A DNA stretch of 64,000 nucleotides from Glaciihabitans sp. dw_435 (GTDB lineage Bacteria; Actinomycetota; Actinomycetes; Actinomycetales; Microbacteriaceae). The notes beneath the pieces were generated by a model. The model did not search any database. It saw only the letters and a list, made by a program, of their open reading frames with translations, and was not told where the DNA came from. Of the stretch, positions 8,230 to 16,351 are shown one piece after another. The stretch lies in contig NZ_JAAVUZ010000002.1 in NCBI RefSeq assembly GCF_018449675.1, positions 248,001 through 312,000 of the forward strand. The letters are read 5' to 3'. A program made the translations under genes and the position numbers. How positions within the stretch are numbered: position 1 is the first letter of the stretch; every line of letters begins with the position of its first letter.

Positions 8230-9451
8230 CGCTCCAGCGTAGAACGCCCCGCGCCGCACGCACGCCAGTACGCACCGGAAGCCAGACAACTCCCGCCAAC
8301 CTGCCAGACGCGCTTCTGTCGTATTTGCCGAGGGCGCGCTTGCGTTCCCACGCCCGCCGGAATTCCCCACCGCGCCCGAGCAGCCAGGGCTCGTGCCGGG
8401 GCAGCCGGCCCGCGGCCCGCGCCTCGAGCAACTCGTCGAGCACGCGCAGCCAGTCGCTGTCGGCGGGATCGTGGAAGTAGTTGTCGTCGAGCCACACGTC
8501 ACTGACGGTACGGAAGCGGGCGTTCACCAGGTCGTCGGATCCGGCGAGCAGGTTGCTGCCGACGAACACCTCGTTGATGAGTTCGGGCCCGACCCCGAAG
8601 TCGTCGACCGCGATCACCGGCACCCCCGCCGCGAGCGCTTCGATCGCCGCCGTCGAGCTCACGGTCACGAAGCCGACGGCCTGGTCGAGGTACCCGCCCA
8701 TGGGACCGGAGGCCACCACCAGGTTGTCGGGTGTCGTGCCGAGAGAGGCGAGCAGGTCGGGGTAGCTGTCGTGCTCTTCGTGCGTCTGTACCTCCCCGGC
8801 GACGGCACGCACCTTGATAACGACACGCAGTTCGGGATGCCTCGTGGCAAGCTCACTCAGCCATCCGAGCAACCGCACCCGGTCCACCCGGTCCGCCGGG
8901 ACGATCGATTGCGCGGCGAAGATGACATCCCTGCGCCCGCTCACCTCGCGCGGCACGGAGCGCTGCAGGAAGGGCAGCTCGGCCAGCGCGAAGGTCTGCG
9001 CGGCCTCGAGTTCGACGGCGAGCTGCCGGAACTCGCGCACCTCACGCTTGCTGTGCAGCAGGAACAGGTCGGCCTGCGTGCGATACCGGATCGCCGGCCG
9101 AGTCGCCGGCACCGAGATACCGGGAAGGCCACTGACGATCACGGGTCGCTTCGCAGTCACGTCGTAAATGTCGCGGGCAACCACCGACGCCACCGGTCCC
9201 CGCAGCGAGAGCAGCACCACATCGGGCTGCTGCTCCCGCACGAGGTCGACGATCGCCGGCAGCTCCAGTCGCAGGGCGTCGGACGCCGCGAAACCGCTTC
9301 CGGCCAGCGCCGTCTGCAACTGGGCGTCGCTGGGCGCGATCGGCGTCGCGACCAGCACGAGCGACTTGAGCCACTCCCTCGGCAATGCAGCCAACACCGC
9401 GGCTCCCCATTTCACATAGGAGTCGGAGTCGACGACCGCGATTACCCTCAC
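8204..9451 (-). CDS. Putative glycosyltransferase (DUF6716-like) next to neuB
   Basis: A 415-aa protein without a signal peptide. It resembles the actinobacterial group annotated as DUF6716 putative glycosyltransferase. It looks like a two-domain GT-B-style protein: an N-terminal MRVIAVVDSDSYVKW segment, and a C-terminal half with TVSSTAAIEALAAGVPVIAVDDFGVG, the layout of a nucleotide-sugar-binding domain. GTG 9451 overlaps the neuB stop as GTGA. Its 3' end overlaps birA by 26 bases. Context suggests it handles the sugar made by NeuB/NeuA, for example as transferase for a surface glycan. This function is inferred; the acceptor and donor are unknown. Confidence 0.7.
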   Translation of the reverse strand: MRVIAVVDSDSYVKWGAAVLAALPREWLKSLVLVATPIAPSDAQLQTALAGSGFAASDALRLELPAIVDLVREQQPDVVLLSLRGPVASVVARDIYDVTAKRPVIVSGLPGISVPATRPAIRYRTQADLFLLHSKREVREFRQLAVELEAAQTFALAELPFLQRSVPREVSGRRDVIFAAQSIVPADRVDRVRLLGWLSELATRHPELRVVIKVRAVAGEVQTHEEHDSYPDLLASLGTTPDNLVVASGPMGGYLDQAVGFVTVSSTAAIEALAAGVPVIAVDDFGVGPELINEVFVGSNLLAGSDDLVNARFRTVSDVWLDDNYFHDPADSDWLRVLDELLEARAAGRLPRHEPWLLGRGGEFRRAWERKRALGKYDRSASGRLAGVVWLPVRTGVRAARGVLRWSGVLAKKQV

Positions 9452-10320
9452 GCGGTGACGCGGCGGAGCTTCGCCAGCGGAGCGAGCTCGCCCGGGAAGA
9501 CGCGCTTGACGCCGTCACCCATGGCCTGCTCCAGGATGCGGATGTCCTGCACCAGCTCGGTCAGCCCCTGCGGTTCGAGGGATGCCTCGTGGTCCGAGCC
9601 CCACGAGGCGCGATCCAGGGTGATGTGACGCTCAACGGCAACCGCACCCAACGCGACGGCGGCCAGCGAGATCTGCAGGCCACGCTCGTGTCCCGAGTAC
9701 CCGATGGGGATGCCCACGTAGCGCTCCTGCAGCGTCGTGATCATGCGCAGGTTCGCCTCCTCGGGCGGCAGCGGGTAGGTGGAGGTCGCGTGCAGGATGA
9801 TCAGCTTGTCGGGGTTGAGGATGTCGACAGCGGCATCGATCTGCTCGAGCGTCGACATACCCGTCGACAGGATGACCGGCTTTCCCGTTGCCGCGAGTAG
9901 GCGCAGCAGGCCGGAGTCGGTGACCGACGCGGAGGCGACCTTGTGGGCAACGACGTTGAGCTCCTCGAGGAACTCGGCAGCCGGCTCGTCCCACGGCGAG
10001 GCGAACCAGTCGAGACCGCGGAGCGTGGCGTAGTCACCGATCTCGATGTACTGCTCGCGGTTGAACTCGACGCGGTAGCGGTAGTCCAGGTAGGTCATTT
10101 CGCCCCACGGTGTGGACCGCGGCACTGCCTTCATGTGCTCGGGCGTCGAGATGTCGGGGGTGCGCTTCTGGAACTTGACGGCCTGAGCACCCGCGTCGGC
10201 GGCGACATCGATGAGCTGCTTGGCGAGGTCAACGGATCCGTTGTGGTTCAGCCCGATCTCCGCGATCACATAGACGGGGTTGGTGGTGCCGATATCGTTC
10301 ACGCCGATCGTTACGGTCAT
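9448..10320 (-). CDS. neuB: NeuB-type nonulosonic acid synthase, lacking the C-terminal SAF domain
   Basis: Condenses phosphoenolpyruvate with a six-carbon amino sugar to a nine-carbon nonulosonic acid (sialic, legionaminic or similar). The 290 aa are a single TIM-barrel NeuB domain: VIAEIGLNHNGS at the start, AVKFQKR, LSTGMSTLEQI, LHATSTYPLP, GYSGHERG, and the late AVERHITLDRASWGSDHEAS. Typical NeuB proteins have about 340-350 aa and end in an antifreeze-like SAF domain that covers the partner active site. That domain is absent here. AGGAAG precedes ATG 10320. It is 76 bases downstream of neuA and overlaps the next gene by 4 bases. No epimerase (neuC) or O-acetyltransferase was found in the window. 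Confidence 0.9.
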   Translation of the reverse strand: MTVTIGVNDIGTTNPVYVIAEIGLNHNGSVDLAKQLIDVAADAGAQAVKFQKRTPDISTPEHMKAVPRSTPWGEMTYLDYRYRVEFNREQYIEIGDYATLRGLDWFASPWDEPAAEFLEELNVVAHKVASASVTDSGLLRLLAATGKPVILSTGMSTLEQIDAAVDILNPDKLIILHATSTYPLPPEEANLRMITTLQERYVGIPIGYSGHERGLQISLAAVALGAVAVERHITLDRASWGSDHEASLEPQGLTELVQDIRILEQAMGDGVKRVFPGELAPLAKLRRVTA

Positions 10321-10396
10321 GGGGTGTTCGCTTCCTGATCAGGTGGTGAATGGAGTGGGGCCGAAAAATCGTGGGCGGCAGAAAAGTGGGGGCGAA

Positions 10397-11098
10397 TCAG
10401 CGTGACGAGCCGCTGAGGCCCGACATCAGCGATGCGAGCGTGAGCTGGTCCATCGTGTCGATCTCGATCGCGTCCCGCTCGTCCACCTCGGCAATGCCGA
10501 CGGTTCCGAAGAAGCGGAAGCGCGCGGCCCGGAATCCCGTGGTGCGCATCACGTAAAACGCGCCGGTCTCCTGGTAGTGCGGTTCGCGGTCCTGACGGCG
10601 GGGACGGAAGGAGTGATCGTGGTTGACCCCGACGGCTCCGGCCGGTGTCTTCTTCCAGAGGAAGGCATAGGTCTCAAGGGCCGAAAACACCACGTCGTCG
10701 TCGCCGCGCAGCACCCGGGTGACAGCGGCATCCAGGTCATCCGCTCGAATAAAAGGGCTCGTGGCCTGAATGAAGACCGTGACCTCCGGGGCACCCACCG
10801 TGCGGTCGATCTCATCGAGGGCGTGCAGCAGCGCCGATTCGGAGCTGGCGGTGTCGTGTGCAAGCTCTGCCGGACGGTCGATGACGATCGCACCGGCCCC
10901 GACGGCGGTCTGCGCGATGGCGGCGTCGTCGGTGGTGACGTAGACGACATCGATGGTGGATGTCGCGAGCGCCGCGTTCACCGCGCGCTCAACCAACGAC
11001 ACGCCTCCGACCTCGCGGAGGTTCTTGCCGGGAATGCCCTTGGATCCGCCGCGGACGGGGATGATGGCCGCGACGCGTGCCTGGCGCGAGCTCCTCAT
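10397..11098 (-). CDS. neuA: CMP-nonulosonate (acylneuraminate) cytidylyltransferase
   Basis: Activates the nonulosonic acid with CTP to the CMP-sugar. The 233-aa protein shows the family N-terminus AAIIPVRGGSKGIPGKNL, then YVTTDDAAIAQ, the IQATSPFIRADDLDAAV segment, and a C-terminal EVDERDAIEIDTMDQL that holds the metal-binding acidic residues. ATG 11098 has an AGAGGGAA ribosome-binding site. First gene of a minus-strand run neuA, neuB, putative glycosyltransferase, birA, PH protein. It is divergent from accD. Confidence 0.9.
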   Translation of the reverse strand: MRSSRQARVAAIIPVRGGSKGIPGKNLREVGGVSLVERAVNAALATSTIDVVYVTTDDAAIAQTAVGAGAIVIDRPAELAHDTASSESALLHALDEIDRTVGAPEVTVFIQATSPFIRADDLDAAVTRVLRGDDDVVFSALETYAFLWKKTPAGAVGVNHDHSFRPRRQDREPHYQETGAFYVMRTTGFRAARFRFFGTVGIAEVDERDAIEIDTMDQLTLASLMSGLSGSSR

Positions 11099-11296
11099 GA
11101 TGTTCCCTCTTCTGGTCCGACGGACGACTCTCGGATGACGGTGGCCACATCGTGGTGCCGGCATCCTGAAACGCTATGTCGAGAGGGTGTTGCACCGGTT
11201 GACGGAAGGTTAACAACGGGTGTGCGGTGATTTCACCTCAGATCAGACGATTTCTCTGTAGGAACCCTCCACAGGGTCCGCGTGGGGGCTGCCCAG

Positions 11297-11302
11297 TAAA
11301 GT
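11297..11302 (+). promoter_or_regulatory. -10 hexamer TAAAGT, leaderless promoter of accD
   Basis: TAAAGT ends 6 bases before GTG 11309 and there is no Shine-Dalgarno sequence. The layout matches the other leaderless candidates in this window. Confidence 0.5.
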
Positions 11303-11308
11303 GGGGGC

Positions 11309-12952
11309 GTGACTGACGACATTGCACGCCCCGATCTCTCCACCACAGACTCTGCCGCTGCGGACCAGGCCAAAGCCGACCTGGCGACGACGGCGGGCAG
11401 GCTTGCCGACCTGAAGGTTCGCTACCACGAGGCGGTCACCGCCAGTGGTGAAGCCGCCATCGAGAAGCAGCATTCCAAGGGCAAGAAGACAGCCCGCGAG
11501 CGTATCGAGCAGCTGCTCGACCACGGGTCGTTCGTCGAGCTGGACGAGTTCGTCCGTCACCGCACGCACGCCTTCGGCATGGAGAACAAGCGCCCCTACG
11601 GTGACGCCGTCGTCACGGGTACCGGAACGATCCACGGTCGCCAGGTCGCCATCTACAGCCAGGACTTCACCATCTTCGGCGGATCGCTCGGCGAGGTCGC
11701 CGGCGAGAAGATCATCAAGGTCATGGACCTCGCGCTGAAGACCGGCGTCCCCATCATCGGGATGCTCGACTCCGGCGGAGCGCGCATCCAGGAGGGCGTT
11801 GTCGCCCTCGGCAAGTACGGCGAGATCTTCCGCCGCAACACCCAGGCCTCCGGGGTCATCCCCCAGATCTCCATCATCATGGGACCGGCCGCCGGTGGCG
11901 CCGTGTACTCCCCCGCGCTGACCGACTTCGTCATCATGGTCGACAAGACCAGCCAGATGTTCGTGACCGGCCCCGACGTCATTAAGACCGTCACCGGCGA
12001 GGACGTCGGCATGGAGGAGCTCGGTGGAGCTCTGACGCACAACAAGATTTCCGGTGTCGCCCACTACCTCGCCAGCGACGAGGACGACGCCCTCGACTAC
12101 GCGCGCACGCTGCTCAGCTTCCTGCCGGACAACAACCTCGCCGAGCTGCCGACCTTCGACAGCCAGGTCGACCTCGAGATCACCGACGAAGACCGTCGCC
12201 TCAACACGATCATCCCGGACTCCCCGAACCAGCCCTACGACATGAAGACGATCATCGAGCACATTGTCGACAACGGCGACTTCCTCGAGACGCAGCCGCT
12301 GTTTGCACCCAACATCGTGGTCGGTTTCGGCCGCGTCGAGGGACGCTCGGTCGGAATCGTCGCCAACCAGCCGAACGCCATGGCGGGAACCCTCAACATC
12401 GACGCCGGCGAGAAGGCCTCGCGCTTCGTTCGCTTCTGCGACGCGTTCTCCATCCCGATCCTCACCCTCGTCGACGTGCCCGGCTACCTGCCCGGCACCG
12501 ACCAGGAGTGGACGGGCGTCATCCGCCGCGGAGCCAAGCTCCTCTACGCGTACGCCGAGGCCACCGTGCCGCTCGTCACCGTCATCACCCGCAAGGCGTA
12601 CGGCGGGGCTTACATCGTGATGGGCTCCAAGCAGCTCGGTGCCGACCTCAACTACGCCTGGCCCACCGCCGAGATCGCGGTTATGGGTGGACAGGGCGCC
12701 GTCAACATTCTCTACCGCAACGAGATCAAGGCGGCGGAGGCTGCGGGCGAGGATGTCGCGGCCGTGCGCACCCGTCTCGCCAACGAGTACACCTACAACG
12801 TGGCATCCCCCTTCCTCGCGGCGGAGCGTGGCGAACTGGACGGCATCATCGAGCCGGCCGCCACCCGCGTTGCCGTCGTCAAGGCCCTGCGCGCGCTCAA
12901 GACGAAGCGCGCAACGCTGCCGCCCAAGAAGCACGGAAACATCCCCCTGTGA
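11309..12952 (+). CDS. accD: Acyl-CoA (acetyl/propionyl-CoA) carboxylase beta subunit
   Basis: Carboxyltransferase subunit (547 aa) that moves carboxyl from biotin to acetyl- or propionyl-CoA, for fatty-acid synthesis or propionate metabolism. The two crotonase-like halves are visible: [17 protein letters not shown], the N-half oxyanion region [11 protein letters not shown] and [13 protein letters not shown], and the C-half [29 protein letters not shown] region and [14 protein letters not shown]. It ends with a [10 protein letters not shown] tail typical of actinobacterial AccD/PccB. The GTG start sits directly after a -10 element. Its stop overlaps the epsilon-subunit ATG by one base (TGATG). 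The biotin-carrying partner is at 19092. Confidence 0.95.
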   Translation: MTDDIARPDLSTTDSAAADQAKADLATTAGRLADLKVRYHEAVTASGEAAIEKQHSKGKKTARERIEQLLDHGSFVELDEFVRHRTHAFGMENKRPYGDAVVTGTGTIHGRQVAIYSQDFTIFGGSLGEVAGEKIIKVMDLALKTGVPIIGMLDSGGARIQEGVVALGKYGEIFRRNTQASGVIPQISIIMGPAAGGAVYSPALTDFVIMVDKTSQMFVTGPDVIKTVTGEDVGMEELGGALTHNKISGVAHYLASDEDDALDYARTLLSFLPDNNLAELPTFDSQVDLEITDEDRRLNTIIPDSPNQPYDMKTIIEHIVDNGDFLETQPLFAPNIVVGFGRVEGRSVGIVANQPNAMAGTLNIDAGEKASRFVRFCDAFSIPILTLVDVPGYLPGTDQEWTGVIRRGAKLLYAYAEATVPLVTVITRKAYGGAYIVMGSKQLGADLNYAWPTAEIAVMGGQGAVNILYRNEIKAAEAAGEDVAAVRTRLANEYTYNVASPFLAAERGELDGIIEPAATRVAVVKALRALKTKRATLPPKKHGNIPL

Positions 12953-13290
12953 TGGCCGGCAAGCACGCGGCGCCCAGCGTGGATGACGCGGACGCAACAA
13001 ACGGTGCGGACGTGGATGCCCCGTCCACCGTCACCGGCACGCCCGGCGACACCAACGCGCCCCCCGAGGATCCGACCGCCGTCGAGTCCGCCATTCGGGT
13101 CGTCTCGGGCAACCCCACGGACATCGAGATCGCCGCGGTCACCGCTGTGCTCTCCGGCGTGCTGGAGGAACTCGCCGGCGAGCTCGGGCGAGCGACGCCT
13201 GCCGGCCCCTCCGCGTGGAACAAGAGCCAGCGGGACATCCGCAAGCCGCTGGTGCCCGGAGCGGGCAACTGGCGCGGCTTCGCCGGCTAA
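12952..13290 (+). CDS. accE: Acyl-CoA carboxylase epsilon subunit
   Basis: Small actinobacteria-specific subunit (112 aa) that stabilises the alpha/beta carboxylase complex. The first ~45 residues are Asp/Thr/Pro-rich and probably disordered. The conserved part is IRVVSGNPTDIEIAAVTAVLSG, then a Trp/Arg-rich end (WNKSQRDIRKPL, GNWRGFAG). It overlaps the accD stop by one base. AccE subunits diverge greatly in their N-terminus, so identification rests on the C-terminal half and on position. Confidence 0.9.
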   Translation: MAGKHAAPSVDDADATNGADVDAPSTVTGTPGDTNAPPEDPTAVESAIRVVSGNPTDIEIAAVTAVLSGVLEELAGELGRATPAGPSAWNKSQRDIRKPLVPGAGNWRGFAG

Positions 13291-13710
13291 CGCCGCCGTC
13301 GCGTGATCGCTTCGCCCCGGCGTTAGCGACCGCTTTCCCGGGGATTGCCCTGCCGCTTTCCCACCGCGGTCGCCGCTGCTCTCGGCCCTGCGTTCGCCAC
13401 CACTTTTCCCCGCTTCGCCGCCTTCTTTCTCTCCAGCGTCGCGCGTACGGGTACAGCGGGGACAATTGCGGATTCCGTGGTGAAGAATGACGAAATAGAG
13501 GGTTCCGCGCGGCGGTCGCTGTTGATATGGTCACTAGAATACACGGTGTACCCCGCTTTCGACGTTCCGCTCGGCGTTCTCCGCGGCCCAGGGACCGGTA
13601 GGGGCCAAGAAATGTCCCCCACGTGTCCCCCAAAATGACGACTGTGCGGTACTCTGTTTTTTACCAATATTGATCTTGCTAGGTGTCTCTCATCGAGTTA
13701 CACCACCAGA
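13291..13710. other. Gene-poor stretch downstream of accE
   Basis: About 420 bases with no reading frame that looks coding. The first part is very GC-rich. From about 13480 the composition becomes more A+T-rich than the neighbouring genes, including a run of T around 13660. A near-palindrome TACAC-G-GTGTA lies at 13541-13551. I can assign no function. Confidence 0.5.
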
Positions 13711-13742
13711 TCATTGGCCGACTAGGGTAAGCGGGCCAATGA
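13711..13742. terminator. Hairpin 1 of three tandem inverted repeats
   Basis: tcattggcc (13711-13719) pairs with ggccaatga (13734-13742), a 9-bp perfect stem with a 14-base loop. It lies in the convergent gap between accE and the 13980 gene. Confidence 0.5.
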
Positions 13743-13750
13743 CTTGGGGG

Positions 13751-13787
13751 CGAGTCAGGGCAATATTCGGGTTATTGCCCTGACTCG
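13751..13787. terminator. Hairpin 2: perfect 15-bp inverted repeat
   Basis: cgagtcagggcaata (13751-13765) pairs exactly with tattgccctgactcg (13773-13787) around a 7-base loop. There is no long U tract on either strand, so it may terminate weakly or serve another purpose such as RNA stability or protein binding. Confidence 0.6.
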
Positions 13788-13794
13788 AATCTTG

Positions 13795-13829
13795 ACAACA
13801 GGGCCAGAGGTTTCCTCTGGTCCTGTTGT
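13795..13829. terminator. Hairpin 3: 16-bp stem with a 3-base loop
   Basis: acaacagggccagagg (13795-13810) pairs with cctctggtcctgttgt (13814-13829), with one G-U pair and loop ttt. Followed by tagtt. It is the best terminator candidate for either convergent transcript. Confidence 0.65.
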
Positions 13830-13979
13830 TAGTTAACGGCCGTTGCGCCCGCGCGGGCTTCGTAGTGCGACTCGGACAGCCGGCCGAGGCCGAACAGCCT
13901 CCCGCGAGAGTCAGCTGGCAGCGGCGGATCACCCGCCCGAGTCGCCGAGCTCGCAGACGCGAAACAGCCGCCCGTGAGG

Positions 13980-15020
13980 TCAGCCGACCGTGCGTTTGAT
14001 CTCCAGCCACAGGTCGACCTCGTCGTCCTCGAGGGACTCCTGTCCGAGGGCGCTCGCGCTGCCATCTCCCACGGTGCGCAGCCCGACGACGGTGATGGCC
14101 GTGTCCGAGCCTTCCGGAACCGTGCGCGCGATGACCTTGTCGGCATCCGTGCTTTCGAGGGCAGAGGCCAGGCGGTTGAGCACACGGTCGAGTTCTTCGT
14201 CGCTGAGGTCGTCGATGCCTCCCTCGTCGAGGAGCGTCACCGTCGCGCCACGGCGTCGCGCGGCCATTACCTGGGCGCGCACGGCGTCGTTGAGGAGTTT
14301 GCGTCCACGGATCTCGTCGCGGATGGCTCCCTCGAGGTGCAGGCACTCGAGGCGTTCCTCGTCGGTGAGGTTGCCGTTGCTGCGCTGGATGGTACGAAGC
14401 ATCACCAGGGCCATCGCGCTTGTCTGGTTGAGGCGGAACTGCCGCTCGAAAATGTGGGCTTCCTGGGCGGCCTGCCAATCGGTCGCCTCCCGTTCGGCGA
14501 GCGCGAACCGCTGCGCGTCCCGGGAGGCCTTGGCCATGCCGGAGCTCAGGATGTGAGCCACCGCCACCCACGACACACTGCCGATGACACCAATGGAGAC
14601 AATCCCGCCGACGCCGGCCCATAGGACGGTCTGCAGCACGAGGAACGAGACGCCCGTCCACGCCACGGCGTAGCGACGACGGGTCGACGTGATCGTCATG
14701 AGCGTTCCGACGGCCGCGACGTACCAGGTGGCGTAGCCGTTGCCCCCCTCGCGGTTCGGGTCGAGCTCGTGGGTGACGAGCAGCGGCAGGGCGACGACAA
14801 CGGCCAGGTTGAATGCCGCGAGCCACGGCGGCATCCGCGCCGGTCCCCACGGGCCGAGGCTCAGCACGGTGGCGACGAGGTACAACGCCATCGCGGCGAT
14901 AATCGGACCGTCGGACGCGGGGATCCCCTGCGTCATCGAGTAGACCGCGAGCACCAGGTGGTACGCGGAGAAGAGCGCCGCCATCGCGACGATCACATAG
15001 CGGGGAACACCAATGTTCAT
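13980..15020 (-). CDS. Membrane protein resembling a degenerate sensor histidine kinase
   Basis: A 346-aa protein with about five to six membrane helices in residues 5-170 and a soluble C-terminal half. The soluble half begins with a likely dimerisation helix (AEREATDWQAAQEAHIFERQ region). It then has LHLEGAIRDEIRGRKLL and ARRRGATVTLLDEGG, a pattern seen in the ATPase region of NarL-partner kinases. No phospho-acceptor H-box and no canonical N, G1 or G2 ATP-binding boxes are visible, so it is unlikely to be an active kinase. It overlaps the upstream histidine kinase by 4 bases. The likely role is a partner or modulator of that kinase (inference). Confidence 0.6.
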   Translation of the reverse strand: MNIGVPRYVIVAMAALFSAYHLVLAVYSMTQGIPASDGPIIAAMALYLVATVLSLGPWGPARMPPWLAAFNLAVVVALPLLVTHELDPNREGGNGYATWYVAAVGTLMTITSTRRRYAVAWTGVSFLVLQTVLWAGVGGIVSIGVIGSVSWVAVAHILSSGMAKASRDAQRFALAEREATDWQAAQEAHIFERQFRLNQTSAMALVMLRTIQRSNGNLTDEERLECLHLEGAIRDEIRGRKLLNDAVRAQVMAARRRGATVTLLDEGGIDDLSDEELDRVLNRLASALESTDADKVIARTVPEGSDTAITVVGLRTVGDGSASALGQESLEDDEVDLWLEIKRTVG

Positions 15021-16351
15021 CGTCCGCGCCCGTCGTCGGGGGTTGCATCACTGGGAGCGGAGGGCGAGGGCTCGGTGGTGCCGCTCAGGGGAGAGCCATC
15101 CGGTGCCTCCGCGAACGGCCACCGGATCGTGACGATCGTGCCCTCACCCGGAACCGAGTCGATGTCGACGTAGCCGCCGGCGTTCCAGACCCGCTCAATG
15201 ATGGACACCCGCACACCCAGCCGCTCGGTGGGAACGTTTTCGAGCACAAAGCCCTCGCCGGTGTCGCCGACTTCGACCTGGATTCCCGCGGTGCCCACCC
15301 CGTGGATGCTGAGCCAACGTTGCACCGTATCCGGCCGTCCGGCGTGCTGCAGGCTGTTGACCATGGCCTGGACAGCCGCGGCGTAGACGGCCTCTCCCGC
15401 CTGCACGGGAAGCGACTTGGGCCCGATGTCACGGGTAAGCAGTCCCAGAGGGGGTGACATGCCCGCAGCGGCATCCCGAATCCGCCCCGCGACGTCGCGC
15501 AACCGCACCGTCGTCCCGTCGTCCGGGGACACCAGCGCCGCGTCGTGGAGCTGTGCGATCGCATTGCCGGCCATGGTCGCCGCGAGCGTCTTCGCCTCCG
15601 GCGTGAATGCCCGGGCCGCCGACAGCAGAGTGGTCAAAACGGAGTCGTGCACGATCGAGTCGACCTGCACCCGCTCGATTTCCGTGGCGTGCTGGCGTAC
15701 GGCATGGCCATACCTGTCGATCGCCGTCGCCTGCGCACGGTCGACCGACGCCGCCGCCTGCCGCAGCATCGTGACGATCACCATGACCGCCCCTCCGAGG
15801 ATGATCGAGTACACGACGTCGAGGATGGCCGCCGGGACGGTCGCGCCACCACCGGCGGGCTGCGTGCGGATGATTCCGTAAATGATCGGCACCGAGAAGA
15901 GGTAGATCCCCGCCGCGCGGGTCGAGAATCCAATGGCCGCCGTCGCCGTGGCAACGGTGAGCATCAGGTAGAGCCAGTGGTTCTCGTTGTGCACCTTCGA
16001 CAGATCGGAGATGAAGAACGGCCACGTCAGCAGCGCGACCAGGTAGACCACCGACACGACGCCGTGGCTGAATCGCACCGCGCGCCGGAAAATGGATGCC
16101 AGGAATGCGGCCACCAACGTGACGACAAAGACAATCAGGGTGGGGTACAGCCAGGCCGGCTCGGACTGATCCAGCTGCGAGAGCAGCGTGGGAACCGCCT
16201 GGACGCCGAAAACGAGTCCGAACACCGCGACGGAGCGCGAGATGACGGCCTCGACCTGTCGGCGACTGATCGGGTTGCGGGGCTGCTTCCCCGGCGCGGG
16301 TAGGGGTGCAGGCGTGCGGATGTCCGCCGCGTTAGCGGCCATCGCCGCCAT
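15017..16351 (-). CDS. Sensor histidine kinase of the NarL/LuxR-regulator class
   Basis: Membrane sensor kinase (444 aa). Five to six transmembrane helices occupy about residues 35-210. A dimerisation/phospho-acceptor helix with His in VDSIVHDSVLTTLLSAA lies near residue 240. A HATPase domain follows, recognisable by VQAMVNSLQHAGRP (N box) and VEVGDTGEGF (G box). The C-terminal 30 residues are Ser/Pro-rich. No extracellular sensor domain of any size is present, so the signal is probably sensed in or at the membrane. The start is uncertain between ATG 16351 and ATG 16342; the former overlaps the response regulator by 20 bases. It is in one operon with the regulator and the kinase-like protein. 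Confidence 0.85.
   Translation of the reverse strand: MAAMAANAADIRTPAPLPAPGKQPRNPISRRQVEAVISRSVAVFGLVFGVQAVPTLLSQLDQSEPAWLYPTLIVFVVTLVAAFLASIFRRAVRFSHGVVSVVYLVALLTWPFFISDLSKVHNENHWLYLMLTVATATAAIGFSTRAAGIYLFSVPIIYGIIRTQPAGGGATVPAAILDVVYSIILGGAVMVIVTMLRQAAASVDRAQATAIDRYGHAVRQHATEIERVQVDSIVHDSVLTTLLSAARAFTPEAKTLAATMAGNAIAQLHDAALVSPDDGTTVRLRDVAGRIRDAAAGMSPPLGLLTRDIGPKSLPVQAGEAVYAAAVQAMVNSLQHAGRPDTVQRWLSIHGVGTAGIQVEVGDTGEGFVLENVPTERLGVRVSIIERVWNAGGYVDIDSVPGEGTIVTIRWPFAEAPDGSPLSGTTEPSPSAPSDATPDDGRGR

Noticed and set aside
8230-8502. Longer birA start
   Set aside because: The upstream codons are antisense-like low-complexity sequence inside the DUF6716-like gene. Conserved ligase sequence begins a few residues after GTG 8229.
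11243-13000. Long antisense reading frame over accD (minus strand)
   Set aside because: It is the complement of a well-conserved carboxyltransferase gene. Its predicted protein is low-complexity Asp/Arg/Val/Gly without any motif, as expected from codon bias in high-GC DNA.
13345-13638. Possible small gene (about 97 codons) in the gap after accE
   Set aside because: No ribosome-binding site, no similarity pattern, and composition unlike neighbouring genes; kept as a gene-free stretch.
13480-13829. Prophage or transposon remnant
   Set aside because: The lower G+C and inverted repeats are suggestive, but no integrase, transposase fragment, tRNA or duplicated target was found.
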